Assembly (NCBI GenBank): GCA_951640165.1
Contig: OX621255.1
Location: 8,804,001 to 8,868,000 of the forward strand
Reading direction: 5' to 3'
DNA: 64,000 nucleotides
DNA from: Pseudoips prasinana
Lineage: Eukaryota > Arthropoda > Insecta > Lepidoptera > Nolidae
In this document: one piece after another, positions 10,679-21,429 of the stretch
How the letters are laid out: every line of letters starts with the position of its first letter
Position numbering within the stretch: the first letter of the stretch is position 1
Position numbers and translations under genes: made by a program
Notes under the pieces: generated by a model
Database searches by the model: none
Told to the model about the DNA's origin: nothing
What the model saw: the letters and a program-made list of their open reading frames with translations, nothing else

Positions 10679-10999
10679 TCTATACATATAATAAAATCGT
10701 AGGAAAGTCAAAATTGTACATTGAATATTTTTAAAAAAGGATACTTGGGTCGTGATCTACAATCGATATCGAAGCCAAAAATATAGTTTTTAGAATTTTT
10801 GTCTGTTTATCTGTTTGTCTGTATATATGTCCGGGTTAAACTCAAAAAGTAATAGATGGATTAACTTCAAATTTTGCATGATTATTACTAAGAGGTCAGG
10901 TCAACATATAGGCTACATATTATCACGCTATCACCTACGGGTGAGGAGCTGTAATAATTTATAAAGTTTAACGCGGGTAAAACCGCGGGGCACAGCTAG
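10679..10999 (+). mobile_element. Helitron, family H-B, complete short copy
   Basis: It starts TCTATACATATAATAAAATC and ends CGCGGGGCACAGCTAG-T with the GCGGGTAAAACCGC hairpin just before the end. It is 321 bp and non-autonomous. It shows the uninterrupted site (CAACATATAGGC) of the 3424-5147 insertion and the uninterrupted site (TGTACATTG) of the 33799-36476 LINE. Confidence 0.9.
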
Positions 11000-11253
11000 T
11001 ATTGGATATATTGAATCTATCATTAATAAAATTGCTATCAATATCGGGCTTGTTGGCGTGGTTGGCAAATGCTTGCTTTTCACGCTGGAGGCCGCGGGTT
11101 CGATTCCCACCCAGTACAAATATTTGTGTGCATGAACATGTCTGTTTGTCCCGAGTCTGGGTGTAATTATCTATATAAGTATGTATTTACAAAAGAAACA
11201 CTAGTATATGTAGTATATCAGTTATCTGCATTTCATAGTACAAGCTCTGCTTA

Positions 11254-11695
11254 GATTGCCTCGTTGGTCTAGCGGTAGCGTGTTCAACCGCAGACAACGA
11301 AAAATCTTACGTACGAAAAATCGTACGGAAAAATCCAAAAATCACTTTTGGTCTGACCCGGGATTTGAACCCAGGACGGGTTCAAATCCCGGGTCAGACC
11401 AAAAGTGATTTTTGGATTTTTCCATAAAAAGAAATTTCTCAGTATCAGCTCGAAGTCTGGGAGTTGGCGGTATTATACCCCCGTGTCTCCGAGAGCACGT
11501 AAAGCCGTCGGTCCTGTACCTAACCTCTTTTCGGTCGTGTCGCTAGTCGTCCCATCGGATAATGAGAGTGATGGAATAGAAAGTGTCCCTGTGTTTGCGC
11601 ACACACTTGTGCACTATAATATGTCCTGCGCAATTGGCTAATCTCCATTGACACTGGCCGCCGTGATCGAAATTTGGCCGGGAGGACATCATCAT
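11254..11695 (+). mobile_element. tRNA-derived SINE (S-E) with an internal 46-bp perfect palindrome
   Basis: The head GCCTCGTTGGTCTAGCGGTA is tRNA-like. The B box region GGGTTCAAATCCCGGGTCAG is preceded by its own reverse complement (see the palindrome entry). The later body shows TCTCCGAGAGCACGTAAAGC and CGTCGGTCCTG, related to the 5S-SINE body near 1108-1140, and ends (CAT)n at 11688-11699. It is inserted in an S-B SINE. Confidence 0.7.
11327..11423. repeat. Perfect palindrome, 46-bp arms, centred on a SINE B box
   Basis: The left arm 11327-11372 and right arm 11378-11423 are exact reverse complements, separated by AGGAC. The arms meet at AACCC / GGGTT, i.e. at the B box edge. Confidence 0.9.
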
Positions 11696-11755
11696 CATCA
11701 GTTTGGGATCAGATGGCCGTGTGTAAATAATGTCCCAGGATATTATTATATTATT

Positions 11756-12440
11756 TTCTAATACTCATTTTCTCATACATGGATTTAACAAAATAATATT
11801 TGCGGGTAGTTCGTGTGGAGCAGGTCTATCTTTACAATCGCGTTGTTCTATGGCCATTACTTTTTATTACTCCATTTGTAATGCAACGGCCGCCTTGAAC
11901 TTTCGTGCTGTTTGCACATCAAGTCACCAAACAATGAACTATGAAACTTCAAATACTAAGGAACCAATCAAACGTGCCATCTTGAATTAAACTTCGACAT
12001 CAAATAGTGCATAATAAATTGCACAATGGATACAAAGTGCTTCTTTAGGTGTATAAAAGCGTTTAACCCCGTATATTTGCTGCCTTGCCTTTTTACCTCA
12101 TTTCCTAATTGCGGCTAGCTAGGTACCAGAATTAATCAAGCGACTGACATCTGACTTCTAGACGCAGTAACCAAGACAATTAGAACAGATGACAGATAGA
12201 TTAGGCTTCCGATTACTTGCTCTCAGAGTCATTGTTAAAACCTCAAACCAGTCGGTACGAGTCCGACATACCCACCCGCAGACATTTTTTGCGGGTGGGT
12301 GCGTAAGACGCTCCCCCTGCCTTATCATAAAAAAAGGTTCTATACTACACATTTTAACCAAATTAATTAATTCGGCTCATGCTTTTAGAAGCCAGGTATG
12401 TTTTAATTTTTGACTGCACTTCGTGTTTTTTTTTATTATT
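11756..12440. other. No gene seen; contains GTCCGACATACCCACCCGC repeat piece
   Basis: Open frames here (for example 11730-11990 and 12189-12413) show no domain. The piece 12256-12330 (GAGTCCGACATACCCACCC, TTTTTGCGGGTGGGTG, TCCCCCTGCCTTA) recurs at 29288-29358. Confidence 0.45.
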
Positions 12441-12444
12441 ATCA

Positions 12445-12706
12445 TTTTTTTTTATTCACGTAGAATTTAAAAAAGCGCTTGTAAATAGTCAGAACATTTT
12501 TGTAGTAATACAGTTATTATTTCTAGTTACTTATTACAGATATTTAGGTACACGGAATGTTAAAACATTTTACAATTTATTTTATAATGGTAGTGATATT
12601 TACCTAGCCTGTATTAAGTTATTGTCAAGGAGATTATGTTTAGGTGTAATTATTGAAATTTATATTTTACAACATGTTGTCTTAATGTTTGTGTCTATAT
12701 TAAGGT
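12445..12706 (-). mobile_element. LINE 3'-end fragment (family L-A)
   Basis: TTTATTCACGTAGAATTTAA, AAAGCGCTTGTAAATAGTCA and TTATTGTCAAGGAGATTATG match L-A in reverse. It abuts an S-A SINE fragment. Confidence 0.8.
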
Positions 12707-12870
12707 GTTCAGGGTTCGATTCCTGCGCAGGACAACTATTTGTGCGACCCATAAATAATTGTTCTCCATCAGAGTGTACTTAGGGTCCGTCAATTACTTG
12801 TTTGTAAAATACCCCCAAAACAAGGATTCCATCGCAAGTGCGGATCTTGTCTATATAAAAAAAAGAAGAA
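12707..12870 (+). mobile_element. SINE S-A, 5'-truncated
   Basis: It starts at the B box (GGGTTCGATTCCTGCGCAGG) and lacks the A box. The body GAGTGTACTTAGGGTCCGTC and the A-rich end are present. Confidence 0.75.
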
Positions 12871-13768
12871 AAAACACCGATGCCATAGCCTATGTATAAT
12901 TATTATGAATTTGAAATAAGAACAATACCGCGTACATAAAGCTTTAGGAGACTTAAAGAACTAGCCGTGACATGACTATTAGCAGTTTTAAATAAGCAAA
13001 GTCAACAACTTTTACTTGATGAGAAATATAAGTGCTTAACGTACGATAAGGAGCAACAAAAAAGCTTGAATAAAATGTGAATATCCGTTTAAAACAAATT
13101 AAAAGAGGATTCACGCTCGGCTCGGACACGCTAAATGTCAAGGTGAGGCACAAGATGGCGTTATCAAAACAAGAAGTAGCTGACCAATGCGGAGATGCGT
13201 AGCGTTTATTTTTTAAGTGCGCGAACATTGTTATGTTAATGGACAACTTTATAATTTCCACTTAAGTTACTTCTTACTTTTGCTGAAGAAGCGACGTTAT
13301 ATTTAAATTGTTTCGCTTCACTCGTTCCGCTATTGCTTAGTAGTAAACAATTTACCTACTAAAAAGAATTACGAACTCACGCGATTTTTCAATGTGAGTA
13401 ATGATTTATTTACTATTAGAAATGCACTATTTTTTCAGATATAGTTTCGTAGCAAAATGAGGAAAGATTAGTTTCATCAAGTTCGTCTGCCTGTCTGTGA
13501 TTGACTACATTATTGCTACTACTAAATTGCAGGATTTTTATATGAAGATCCCGCAACAAATGCTCAGTTGATGAAACTTTGCTGGATTGTAATAAAGTAT
13601 GAATTAACCAATACAAAACAGATTATAGAATATACCCACAATATTTTGCGGCCAATTTGGGTTCGATAAAAGTACAAATACTTATTTACTCATTATTTTG
13701 AACTTAGCTTTTCTCAGAACAACATACCTACTCTTACATTTAGTAACGAGTTTTAACATATACATAGA
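12871..13768. other. No gene recognised
   Basis: A 102-codon minus-strand frame (12953-13261) starts with a methionine but matches no family known to me and has no domain. The rest is AT-rich. Confidence 0.3.
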
Positions 13769-13835
13769 TCCTACTAATATTATAAACGCGAAAGTTTGTA
13801 AGTATGGATGGATGGATGGATGGATTTTAATGAAA
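13769..13835 (+). mobile_element. Lep1-type Helitron 5' fragment
   Basis: TCCTACTAATATTATAAACG follows an A, then a (GGAT)n expansion. The remainder of the element is missing and the sequence continues into a LINE-3'-end-like piece (TACTGCCAGAAAATCAGC). Confidence 0.6.
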
Positions 13836-13919
13836 CGCCAGCTAATGGGAAATACTGCCAGAAAATCAGCAAAAGGGAGTCCTTTTACTGATTTGTCATG
13901 CTCTGCGCGGTAGGATACC

Positions 13920-14265
13920 TAATATGCAAATTGATGATTCCATAAAATTAAAACAAAAAATTATACGAAAAATTAAAAAAAATATATTACGATGTGTGGT
14001 CTTACAGTGTGAAATCCGTAAGATCATTATTTTTTACATTTCCTACCTTTCGATATATTTTTTATGATATATTCTCATATTGTAAAATATAATTATCTGG
14101 GAACTTAATGCGAGGGCTAACCATTCCACTTCCTTGACTAAAATTGGCCAGTATTTTTATAGGTAGGTACCTACATCAAATACAGACTCCTCCATAACAT
14201 ACGATGGCGTTTAACTTAAGGTACGATTCCCAAGTTGTCGACTATAAGAAACTACAGTAAAAAAA
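13920..14265. other. AT-rich stretch, nothing recognised
   Basis: No coding domain or repeat boundary is visible. Confidence 0.3.
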
Positions 14266-14270
14266 GTGAG

Positions 14271-14501
14271 CTAATGATGCTTCCCCGTAAATTTGGTTTT
14301 CGAAAGAAGAGCCCTTCTTCTAAGAGGCGCCAATTCCGCCTTCGTCATCTGCTTCGCCCACGTCTCAGCATACCAGTACTCGGCCCTAAACACTTTCGCT
14401 CCTTGCAATGTGTTTCTAATAATATCCTCTTGACCAACTTTCAGCCATGACAATCTCAATGAAGACTGACCACTCGGACCATTCGGACAAGCTATACTCA
14501 A
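14271..14501 (-). other. Unrecognised 76-codon open frame, possible exon or retroelement piece
   Basis: The minus-strand frame is less AT-rich than its surroundings and reads a non-repetitive protein with basic clusters (LAPLRRRALLSKTKF). It includes the stretch SWLKVGQEDIIRNTLQGAKV. An AG acceptor-like site precedes it (TTTTGAGTATAG). I do not recognise the family. It could be a real exon, a pseudogene or a shadow of the opposite frame 14235-14450. Confidence 0.2.
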
Positions 14502-14548
14502 AATAAGGTGTTCTCAATGGTCGTACGGAGTTTAGTTTTTGTTTTTTT

Positions 14549-15055
14549 AATATCCTGGGGCATTATTCACACATGCCCATCTGATCTCAAACTAAGCAGA
14601 GCTTGCACTATGGATACCACATATACTACTTTTCTTTTGTAAATATATACACACATATAGACATTTACACCCAGACTCAGGATAAACAGACTTGTTCATG
14701 CATACAAATATCTGTCATGGGTGGGAATCGAACATGACCTTCGGCATGAAAGGCAAGTATAATAATAATAATATCAGGGGACAATGTCACACAGATAATC
14801 CTAGGCCCAAACTAAGCAAAGCTTGTACTATGGGTACCAGGCGACGATATACGTACTTATATAGATAGATAAATACTTATATACATAGAAAACATCCATG
14901 ACTCAGAAACAAATATTCGTGCTCATCACACAAATATTTGCACTTACCGGGATTCGAACCCAGGACCACCAGCTTCGTAGGCAGGAGCACTACCAACTAG
15001 GCTACTGTGATCGTTCGATTCGGTCGATTTACCAACCACGCCAACCGGCCTGTCA
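14549..15055 (-). mobile_element. SINE S-B (minus) split by SINE S-C
   Basis: The S-B 3' part and body run 14549-14760 in reverse (ATATCCTGGGGCATTATTC, GTGGGAATCGAACATGACC). The head resumes at about 15024 (TTTACCAACCACGCCAACC). The two parts join if 14761-15017 is removed. Confidence 0.75.
14761..15017 (-). mobile_element. SINE S-C inserted in S-B
   Basis: Reading the minus strand: ACAGTAGCCTAGTTGGTAGT, then the B box GGGTTCGAATCCCGG, then the S-C body and a (TTA)n tail at 14761-14773. It is very close in sequence to the S-C copy at 6505-6749. Confidence 0.85.
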
Positions 15056-15059
15056 AAAC

Positions 15060-15640
15060 CGAATATAACCGAAAATTAATTATCTGCAGTTGCACACATT
15101 ACCAGTAGGCATATTGGGCTAGCCTTATTAGGCTTAACTATATGCCTATGCGAAGCGGCTTATTGCTTCAATTAAATATTACTCGTGGGCGAGATAGATA
15201 GTAAGAAACCGTGTAGTGTGGACATAGATAAATTGTCTATAGGACCTCTGCAATAGCGTCTAAAACTGTCATTATAATCCGTTAAGCTTTGCCTGTTATG
15301 TCAATATTAATGACAGATGTCAAATGTGAAACACTAGTAAATAACGGAATCGGTACATATTTGACACCTGTCAATGATATTGGCGTTACCAGCAATGGGT
15401 AGCGACGCGTAGCGGAATAATTTTGCGGTTGCAGACGCCATTGACTTGTTTAGTACACTATTTATTAAGTTATACCTTCGTATACGAACAAGAGGCCATT
15501 CGTTGAGTAAGATTTTAATTAACCTTATAAACTAGCACTTGGGTTAAGCCTTCGACACACGTGATTAGTTAATCTTCTTGCTTCCTAATCAGGTTTATTT
15601 CATATAACTAATTAACGGAAACAACACGTATGGTGAACGT
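15060..15640. other. No gene seen
   Basis: Intergenic AT-rich DNA with repeated TGACA/TGTCA words near 15300-15370; no repeat family recognised. Confidence 0.3.
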
Positions 15641-15642
15641 AC

Positions 15643-15763
15643 ACACGGCTACATATCAAGCTATACATTTCCAATATAAGCTGACCTCTCATTGTATGGA
15701 AATCCTATACAACGCGAGATCAGCTTATACTGGAAATGTATAGATTGATATATGTAGCCGTGT
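15643..15763. mobile_element. 121-bp MITE, ACACGGCTACATAT ends
   Basis: The arms are inverted: ACACGGCTACATATCAAGCT, ATACATTTCCA... and the matching right arm TGGAAATGTATAGATTGATA, TATGTAGCCGTGT. The centre is short. A half copy lies at 2133-2184. Confidence 0.75.
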
Positions 15764-15893
15764 ACAAGTATCACCCCGAGTCATTAGTAATTTTCCACAT
15801 ATATTGTTTTACACCGTTACAGAAAACAATATAAAATGTAAACTAAAAGACGATATCATCAATTTATTGTATTGATACTAGATTTATGGGATA

Positions 15894-16073
15894 CTAACTG
15901 TGTCCCACGGTTTTACCCGCATTAAACTTTATAAATTATAGCCTAAGTGTTATACGGATATATAAGCTATATTACCACAAAGTTTCATCAAAATCCATCC
16001 GGTAGTTTTTATGTGAAAGAGTGACAAACATACCTGCACACTCACAAACTTTTGCCTTTATAAAATTAGTGTG
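15894..16073 (-). mobile_element. Lep1-type Helitron, short copy
   Basis: On the plus strand it reads CTAACTGTGTCCCACGGTTT at the 3' terminus side and AATTAGTGTGG at the 5' side. The internal block CAAAGTTTCATCAAAATCCA matches other copies. The terminal CTAG is mutated to CTAA/TTAG. Confidence 0.8.
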
Positions 16074-16680
16074 GTGTGATAAATTTTAAACTCCTGATAG
16101 CTCAAATATTAACCCAAGTGGGTTCTTAGAACTATAGTAATGTAATCAATTATAATATTTTTTTATAAATTATATATCTAAATAATATAATAAATATCTA
16201 ATTAATAAAAAAAAGAATATTACGTCGTTAATTTAATGAAGCATGAATGTGGTAAGTTAACTGAAGTTTCCACTGAGAACGTTGATAGTTCATTTAAGAG
16301 GAAAACTGTAAGATTCATCGAGCTAGTTAACTATATAGTAATATGTCATGTAATTATCTTCAAAAAGGCTATTACGATTTCGATAAAATTAACACAGTAG
16401 GGATTTTGCAATGAATTAAACTTGATCTTGAAATCGCATGATGCCTATTTGCCCATATACTTATCATAGAATGTAAATTCGAAGTCATAATTGATAGCAA
16501 TATGACTGTCTGAATAACAAGTGCCCACGCTGCCGCCGATTCACACTGCCATAATCATCTTGTAAACACAACGACGCGTAGGCACTCATAATAGCCTCCT
16601 AAAAGAATTACCTATTCATTTCATATTCATACGTATACATGATCACGGGTTAATACGTTCTAGAAGAAGTAGCCAGTTAG
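16074..16680. other. No gene seen
   Basis: AT-rich DNA, no domain or repeat family recognised. Confidence 0.3.
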
Positions 16681-16682
16681 TA

Positions 16683-16814
16683 CAGACGCCAGCACATCCA
16701 GCTACAACAATCTGTCAAATTTCTTTTCTAGATTTTCAACTTTATCACATTAAGTTTCACTTTCAATTGTGGAAATTTGACAGATTGTAGTAGTTTGATG
16801 TGCTGGTGTTTGTG
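16683..16814. mobile_element. CAGACGCCAGCACATC MITE
   Basis: TA-CAGACGCCAGCACATC at the left and GATGTGCTGGTGTTTG at the right, with TCTGTCAAATTTCTTTTC / GGAAATTTGACAGATTG inside. The right TA is lost. Confidence 0.8.
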
Positions 16815-16917
16815 CCTACAGATCTGAAAAAAAGTGACCAGAAAAAACTGGAGCGAGTAAGATCGGATGAAGTCCGTATCCGAGATCTGTATTCATTAAC
16901 CACGCTGACCTTTATAA

Positions 16918-17040
16918 ATAATAAATATCCTGGGACATTATTCACAAGCCCATCTGATCCCAAACTAAACAGAGGTTGTACTGTGGAAACCAGATAACTG
17001 ATATACTACATATATTACTTTTCTTTTGTAAATACATACT
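16918..17040 (-). mobile_element. SINE S-B 3' part (minus)
   Basis: AATAAATATCCTGGGACATT, CATCTGATCCCAAACTAAAC and TTTCTTTTGTAAATACATAC are the reversed S-B 3' region. It stops where a plus-strand S-B begins. Confidence 0.75.
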
Positions 17041-17335
17041 ACTTTGCTGGCGTGGTTGGCAAATGCTTGCTTTTCACGCCGGATGGGAACGTCGTCCTAG
17101 GTGGGAATCGAACCCACGACGGGTTCGATTCCCACCCAGGACAGTTATTTGTGTGCATGAACACAATTGTCCTGAGGATTGATGTAATTATGTATATTAG
17201 TATGTATTTACAAAAGAAAAGTAGTATATGTAGTATATCAGTTATCTAGTTTCCATAGTATAAGCCATGCTTAGTTTCCGATCAGATGGCCGTGTGTGAA
17301 TAGTGTCAAAAGATATTATTATTATTATTATAGAG
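17041..17335 (+). mobile_element. SINE S-B, head-to-head with the previous copy
   Basis: The head GGCGTGGTTGGCAAATGC, B box GGGTTCGATTCCCACCCAGG, then the full body and a (TTA)n tail. The B box is duplicated as a palindrome (next entry). Confidence 0.8.
17094..17142. repeat. Near-perfect palindrome, 22-bp arms, centred on a SINE B box
   Basis: Arms 17094-17115 and 17121-17142 are reverse complements with one mismatch, separated by ACGAC. The arms meet at GAACCC / GGGTTC, the same place as in the 11327-11423 palindrome. Confidence 0.9.
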
Positions 17336-17819
17336 GACACGAATAAAAAGACTTAGTAAACAGTTAATATCCTGCTTACCACTTAAAAAACTAAATTCTA
17401 TTACAACTTCAAGATCGAAAGCGTCGCACTTGCTCGCTTATTGATTTAAATAATATCGTCAAATAACTGGAAATTCGAGGTTAGTTTGCGCCTGCGCCGG
17501 TTCTATTAATGCGTATTATCATATTCCGGAGGCCAATCGCCTCCACGTTTGTAAATTTAAAAATATAACGTTGACGGTAATTGTATTCTTTGGCAGTCTT
17601 AAGTTTTTATATGTACCTACCAAATAGGATTTCCTTAATTTTTAATTAATTTGGTGTAGAAGCTGCCTATTACGTTTGTTTCTTTTGTGAGGTTTTTGTA
17701 TTGAATAAAATAACTTTAGAGGAATAAGAAAATACAGGTGAATATATTTCAGTGCTGTGTGATCAAAATTAATCATTTCACTCAACAAACGCTGTAGAGA
17801 CGTTGTACATAGACATTAT
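17336..17819. other. No gene seen
   Basis: AT-rich DNA without recognisable features. Confidence 0.3.
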
Positions 17820-17820
17820 G

Positions 17821-18146
17821 ACTGCACGTGTGTGCGCTGTTAAGACAGTCGACCTCGTGTCCCGGGTTCGAATCCCGCGCAGGACAAAAGAAGATGAAGA
17901 AGTACATTTTATTCCTTAAGGAATAAAAAGAGAACAATATGTATAGAAAAATATTTAGTAATTAGCGACCTTATCACTAAAAGCGTTAACACCATCAACA
18001 ACTACTACCATAACTATTTATGAGACCCATAAATAATCGATCTGAGTTTGGGTGTACTTTGTGTCCATTAATTATATAGTTTTGTGAAGTACCCAGAGAC
18101 ACAGGGATCGATCAACCTAGTGCAGACGTCGTCTTTAAAAAAAGAT
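17821..18146 (+). mobile_element. SINE S-A with internal insertion
   Basis: The head GCACGTGTGTGCGCTGTTAA is altered at the A box. The B box GGGTTCGAATCCCGCGCAGG is intact. The body resumes at about 18013 (CTATTTATGAGACCCATAAA) after roughly 125 bp of unrelated A-rich sequence. Confidence 0.7.
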
Positions 18147-18600
18147 AGGATCGTCATCATTTAAAAAATATGAGAGTGTCTATCGTCTGTTACTATTGTT
18201 TCTATACTGTAATGTGTGGGTTCATGACGGATAAATTTCACATTCTCACTTCGGCATCAGCTCCTCGTCTTTTCAAAAAAAGCCTTCAATCCATTGTATC
18301 TATGCCACAATTCACTTTAATCAATTATTAATGCCAGTTCAAAATCCTATGATAATCCACAGTAGGTACAATTAATAGCTATGGACGACTTAATAACAGT
18401 CCAACAGAATTTAAGGTCACCACGATACAAAATAATCAAGACAATATAGCATGTACCTCATGGCGATCGATTAGCGAAGATCAAAATGATTAACGATCGT
18501 AGACAAAGCTGCTGCACGAAGCATGCAAGGTCTGACAGCTGTCTCTCAAAACTGAGCTACAACTACATTGATTTAGTTTGAACTCATTTAAATGATCAGT
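18147..18600. other. No gene seen
   Basis: Nothing recognisable in this stretch. Confidence 0.3.
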
Positions 18601-18604
18601 TAGG

Positions 18605-18715
18605 CACCAACGCCAGCACATCCAGCTGCCCCAATCTGTCAAATTTCTTTTATAGATTTTCAACTTTATCACAAAATCGTAAGGTTCACTTTCAATTGGC
18701 GAAATTTGACGGATC
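18605..18715. mobile_element. CAGACGCCAGCACATC MITE, right end lost
   Basis: ACGCCAGCACATCCAGCTGC, CCAATCTGTCAAATTTCTTT and the mirrored GCGAAATTTGACGG. The terminal GATGTGCTGGCGTCTG arm is missing. Confidence 0.7.
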
Positions 18716-19025
18716 TGTGCGGGACATATAGTGAACAAGAGAATGCGTAAACACAACATAATCTCTATTAACTCTCTCGCATGATCCAATAATAGGACAA
18801 GCTAACAGACGGACGGAACGACAGAACGGACAGGAGAGTATTCAGATACTCGTACATGGCCTATGGCTTTACGTGCTTACCAAGGCTCGGGGGAGTGACA
18901 CCGTCAATTTCCTTACTGCGGGCTATTACTTTCTATAAAGAACCCTCATAATACTTTTCGGTTCGGCCAATGATTAGAAACATGGACCATATTAGCAGCG
19001 GTTGACATGGCATGACGATGGCAGT

Positions 19026-19096
19026 CATACCATATGACCACCAATTGTACATAAATACGATTTGTATTTATGTACAATTGGTGGTCATATGGTATG
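19026..19096. repeat. Perfect 33-bp-arm hairpin
   Basis: Arms 19026-19058 and 19064-19096 are exact reverse complements around GATTT. The flanks outside are unrelated. It may be a tiny MITE or a fold-back mutation. Confidence 0.9.
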
Positions 19097-20540
19097 GTAA
19101 TTTTGTTTTGGAGGCTGCAAGGTGTTTATATCTAGCTAGTTACATTAACTTCCGGTTATATCAATAAATTATCCCAAGACCATAAAAAATGCAACTTGAT
19201 TAAAAATAAAGGTTAACCGCACTAATCCTCGAATATAAAGTTTAAAAGTTGAATAGTAGCTTTTTTATTAATTGTAAATAACTTGTCCGCAAGTATTACA
19301 CAGTGGTTAAAACGACCCTAAATAAAGGCCCACATGTTATTGGTTCTAATGTATATTCTACGAACTATATGTGATTCCTATACGTAATTACCGTGTGTTG
19401 ACACTTGACAGCTATGAATATCACATGCTAATCTCATCCCGTGGGAAGCATAGAAGTTGTCCCGAGGGAATACCAGAGGGAAAACGTTGCTACGATCATT
19501 TAAATTCACGCACAATAGCCCAAAGGCTAGGTGCGGAAACCAATCATCCAACTAAATATAATACAATATGGTTCTCCTGAGATTTGTTCGGGAATTGTAT
19601 GTTTGTGACGTCCTCCGCGTACAGAGATACAGCGTGGGGGGAGAGGTATTGATATTTTTGGGAGTTGATAGTATGGCCGTCATATTGAGATCGCCAACCC
19701 GCCTGCCAAGCGTGGCGATTGTGGCATATACGACTATTTTTGAGGGAGGCTCTTGTTCAGCAGTTTGTAGGACGTTTATCGGCTAACATAATGAAAAAGA
19801 AATATCTTCAAGAATATATACATTAAAATGTTCATCAACCTAAATTCACAATTTCATACTCCATGTCTGCTATAAAACAACGCCAGCTGAACAAACGAGG
19901 AAACCAAGCGCAACGCAAAGAACCTACTTTTCATATAAACACTAAAATATGAAATCTTACTCGTATAGCAAAGTTTGTTCACATATAAAACGTACATCAC
20001 AACATATTGTAGGTGGAAACCCTGACGTCTATCGTACCGGTTCTGAGGGGGTCAAGACTTTCACGAAGCATCCGCGATCATCTCGATTTATTCTTTATGC
20101 TAACGTAATAGATATGTTTTTACTTTTCGAGGAACATGTGACATCCGTGTTTTCTATCAATCTACATACAAAGTTCAAATGCCAATTTTGTTATAGTTAA
20201 TCAACTTCGCGAATGATCGCGCGTTTGGGAATCAGTTTTGCACACGTAAAAACTAACGCAGTGATGAATTATATTAATAGGTGTTTTAAACCCTAGCTCA
20301 TTGAAAGGGGTGGTATAATTATAATCATATGTCAAGATAAGGGAGCCTCGAATGAATTTATTCAATAATTACATGAAATACAGAAAAAGAAATAACAAAT
20401 AGAAAAGATTGCACAAACACCCGCGAGAGGAGAAACTAATTAGAAAAGTGCATAGATTTAGCTATATATGTATACACTACATACTTATATGTATTATACA
20501 TAAATAAGGAGAGTTTAATTTACAATTAATAGAATAAAGT
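19097..20540. other. No gene recognised
   Basis: Open frames of 69-83 codons (19371-19580, 19568-19786, 19949-20200) have no recognisable domain. The piece 19504-19550 recurs at 8150-8215. Confidence 0.3.
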
Positions 20541-20545
20541 TCAGG

Positions 20546-20632
20546 GATAATGTTCTTTTTGGATTGCATAAATTCGGATCCGTAATAATAAGTTGTACAA
20601 ATATAAGCAAGCATATATAAATATATATATAC

Positions 20633-20723
<91 letters not shown>

Positions 20724-20819
20724 TACACATATGTATATATATATTTATATATGCTTGCTTAAATTTGTACAACTTATTATTACGGATCCGAATTTATGCA
20801 ATCCAAAAAGAACATTATC
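20546..20819. repeat. Inverted repeat, about 100-bp arms around a (TA)n tract
   Basis: The left arm starts GATAATGTTCTTTTTGGATT and includes GGATCCGTAATAATAAGTTG. The right arm is its reverse complement with a single clear substitution (AAATATAAGC versus AAATTTAAGC). The core 20641-20720 is (TA)n with ATACATAT interruptions. Similar reading frames on both strands here are by-products of the symmetry. Confidence 0.9.
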
Positions 20820-21374
20820 ATATATATATATATAGACTTTGCGAGTGATGGGAGATGATGAAAATATGGGATTAAGTTATGCAGATGAAAAAACCTTGTT
20901 AAGTTTAATAAGCTATTCATAAAAAGAGAGGGCTATTATAAAGGTGGATCTCGTTCATGCTTCATGTTGTTAATAAAAGCTTCATGTGGCAGAATGGAAA
21001 AGCATTTGGGGCAGAGTTGAGCCAGTTGTATTACTCTATTATTATAGCGTCTCGCAGTGAATACAGTCAATGCCATGTCGATGGATACACTTTGCCCTTA
21101 CAGCTTGCTCTTAAAAAATCAGCTTTAGTTATCTTATTTTTGAAGAGCAAGTGTAGGGGTCTACAAACGTGCCGTCGATCATATACCAAAATCTGAATTA
21201 GTTTGAGTAATTTTTATAAAAATAATACTCGCCTTATATCTACCTACCACTACCTATGTGCGTAGAAATAGGAGAGCGAGTATCGCTATCCCGTCACTAT
21301 TTGTGCTATTTGCATTAAGAATCCAGACTGCTACGCCGTAGCATGTGCGCCATGTGCGGTTACAATGTATGTCC
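20820..21374. other. No gene seen
   Basis: A 79-codon frame (20957-21196) has no recognisable domain. Confidence 0.3.
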
Positions 21375-21413
21375 TGTCTGGAAAAATGGTTTTGGAAACC
21401 ATTTTTCCAGACA
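21375..21413. repeat. Perfect hairpin, 18-bp arms
   Basis: TGTCTGGAAAAATGGTTT and its exact reverse complement around TGG. Outer words CTACGCCGTAGCATG (21329) and CATGCTACGGTGTAG (21412) also mirror each other. Confidence 0.85.
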
Positions 21414-21429
21414 TGCTACGGTGTAGAAT

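Larger units (their letters stand above)
11046..11755 (+). mobile_element. SINE S-B split by another SINE
   Basis: The S-B head (TTGGCGTGGTTGGCAAATGC, B box GGGTTCGATTCCCACCC) and body run to 11253. The S-B 3' part (GTTTGGGATCAGATGGCCGT, AATGTCCCAGGATATTATT) resumes at about 11700. The material between them is a separate SINE-like element, listed next. Confidence 0.75.

Noticed and set aside
20477..20835. Open frames of 80-85 codons rich in Tyr/Ile
   Set aside because: They are translations of the (TA)n tract and its inverted arms on both strands; low-complexity and symmetrical, not proteins.
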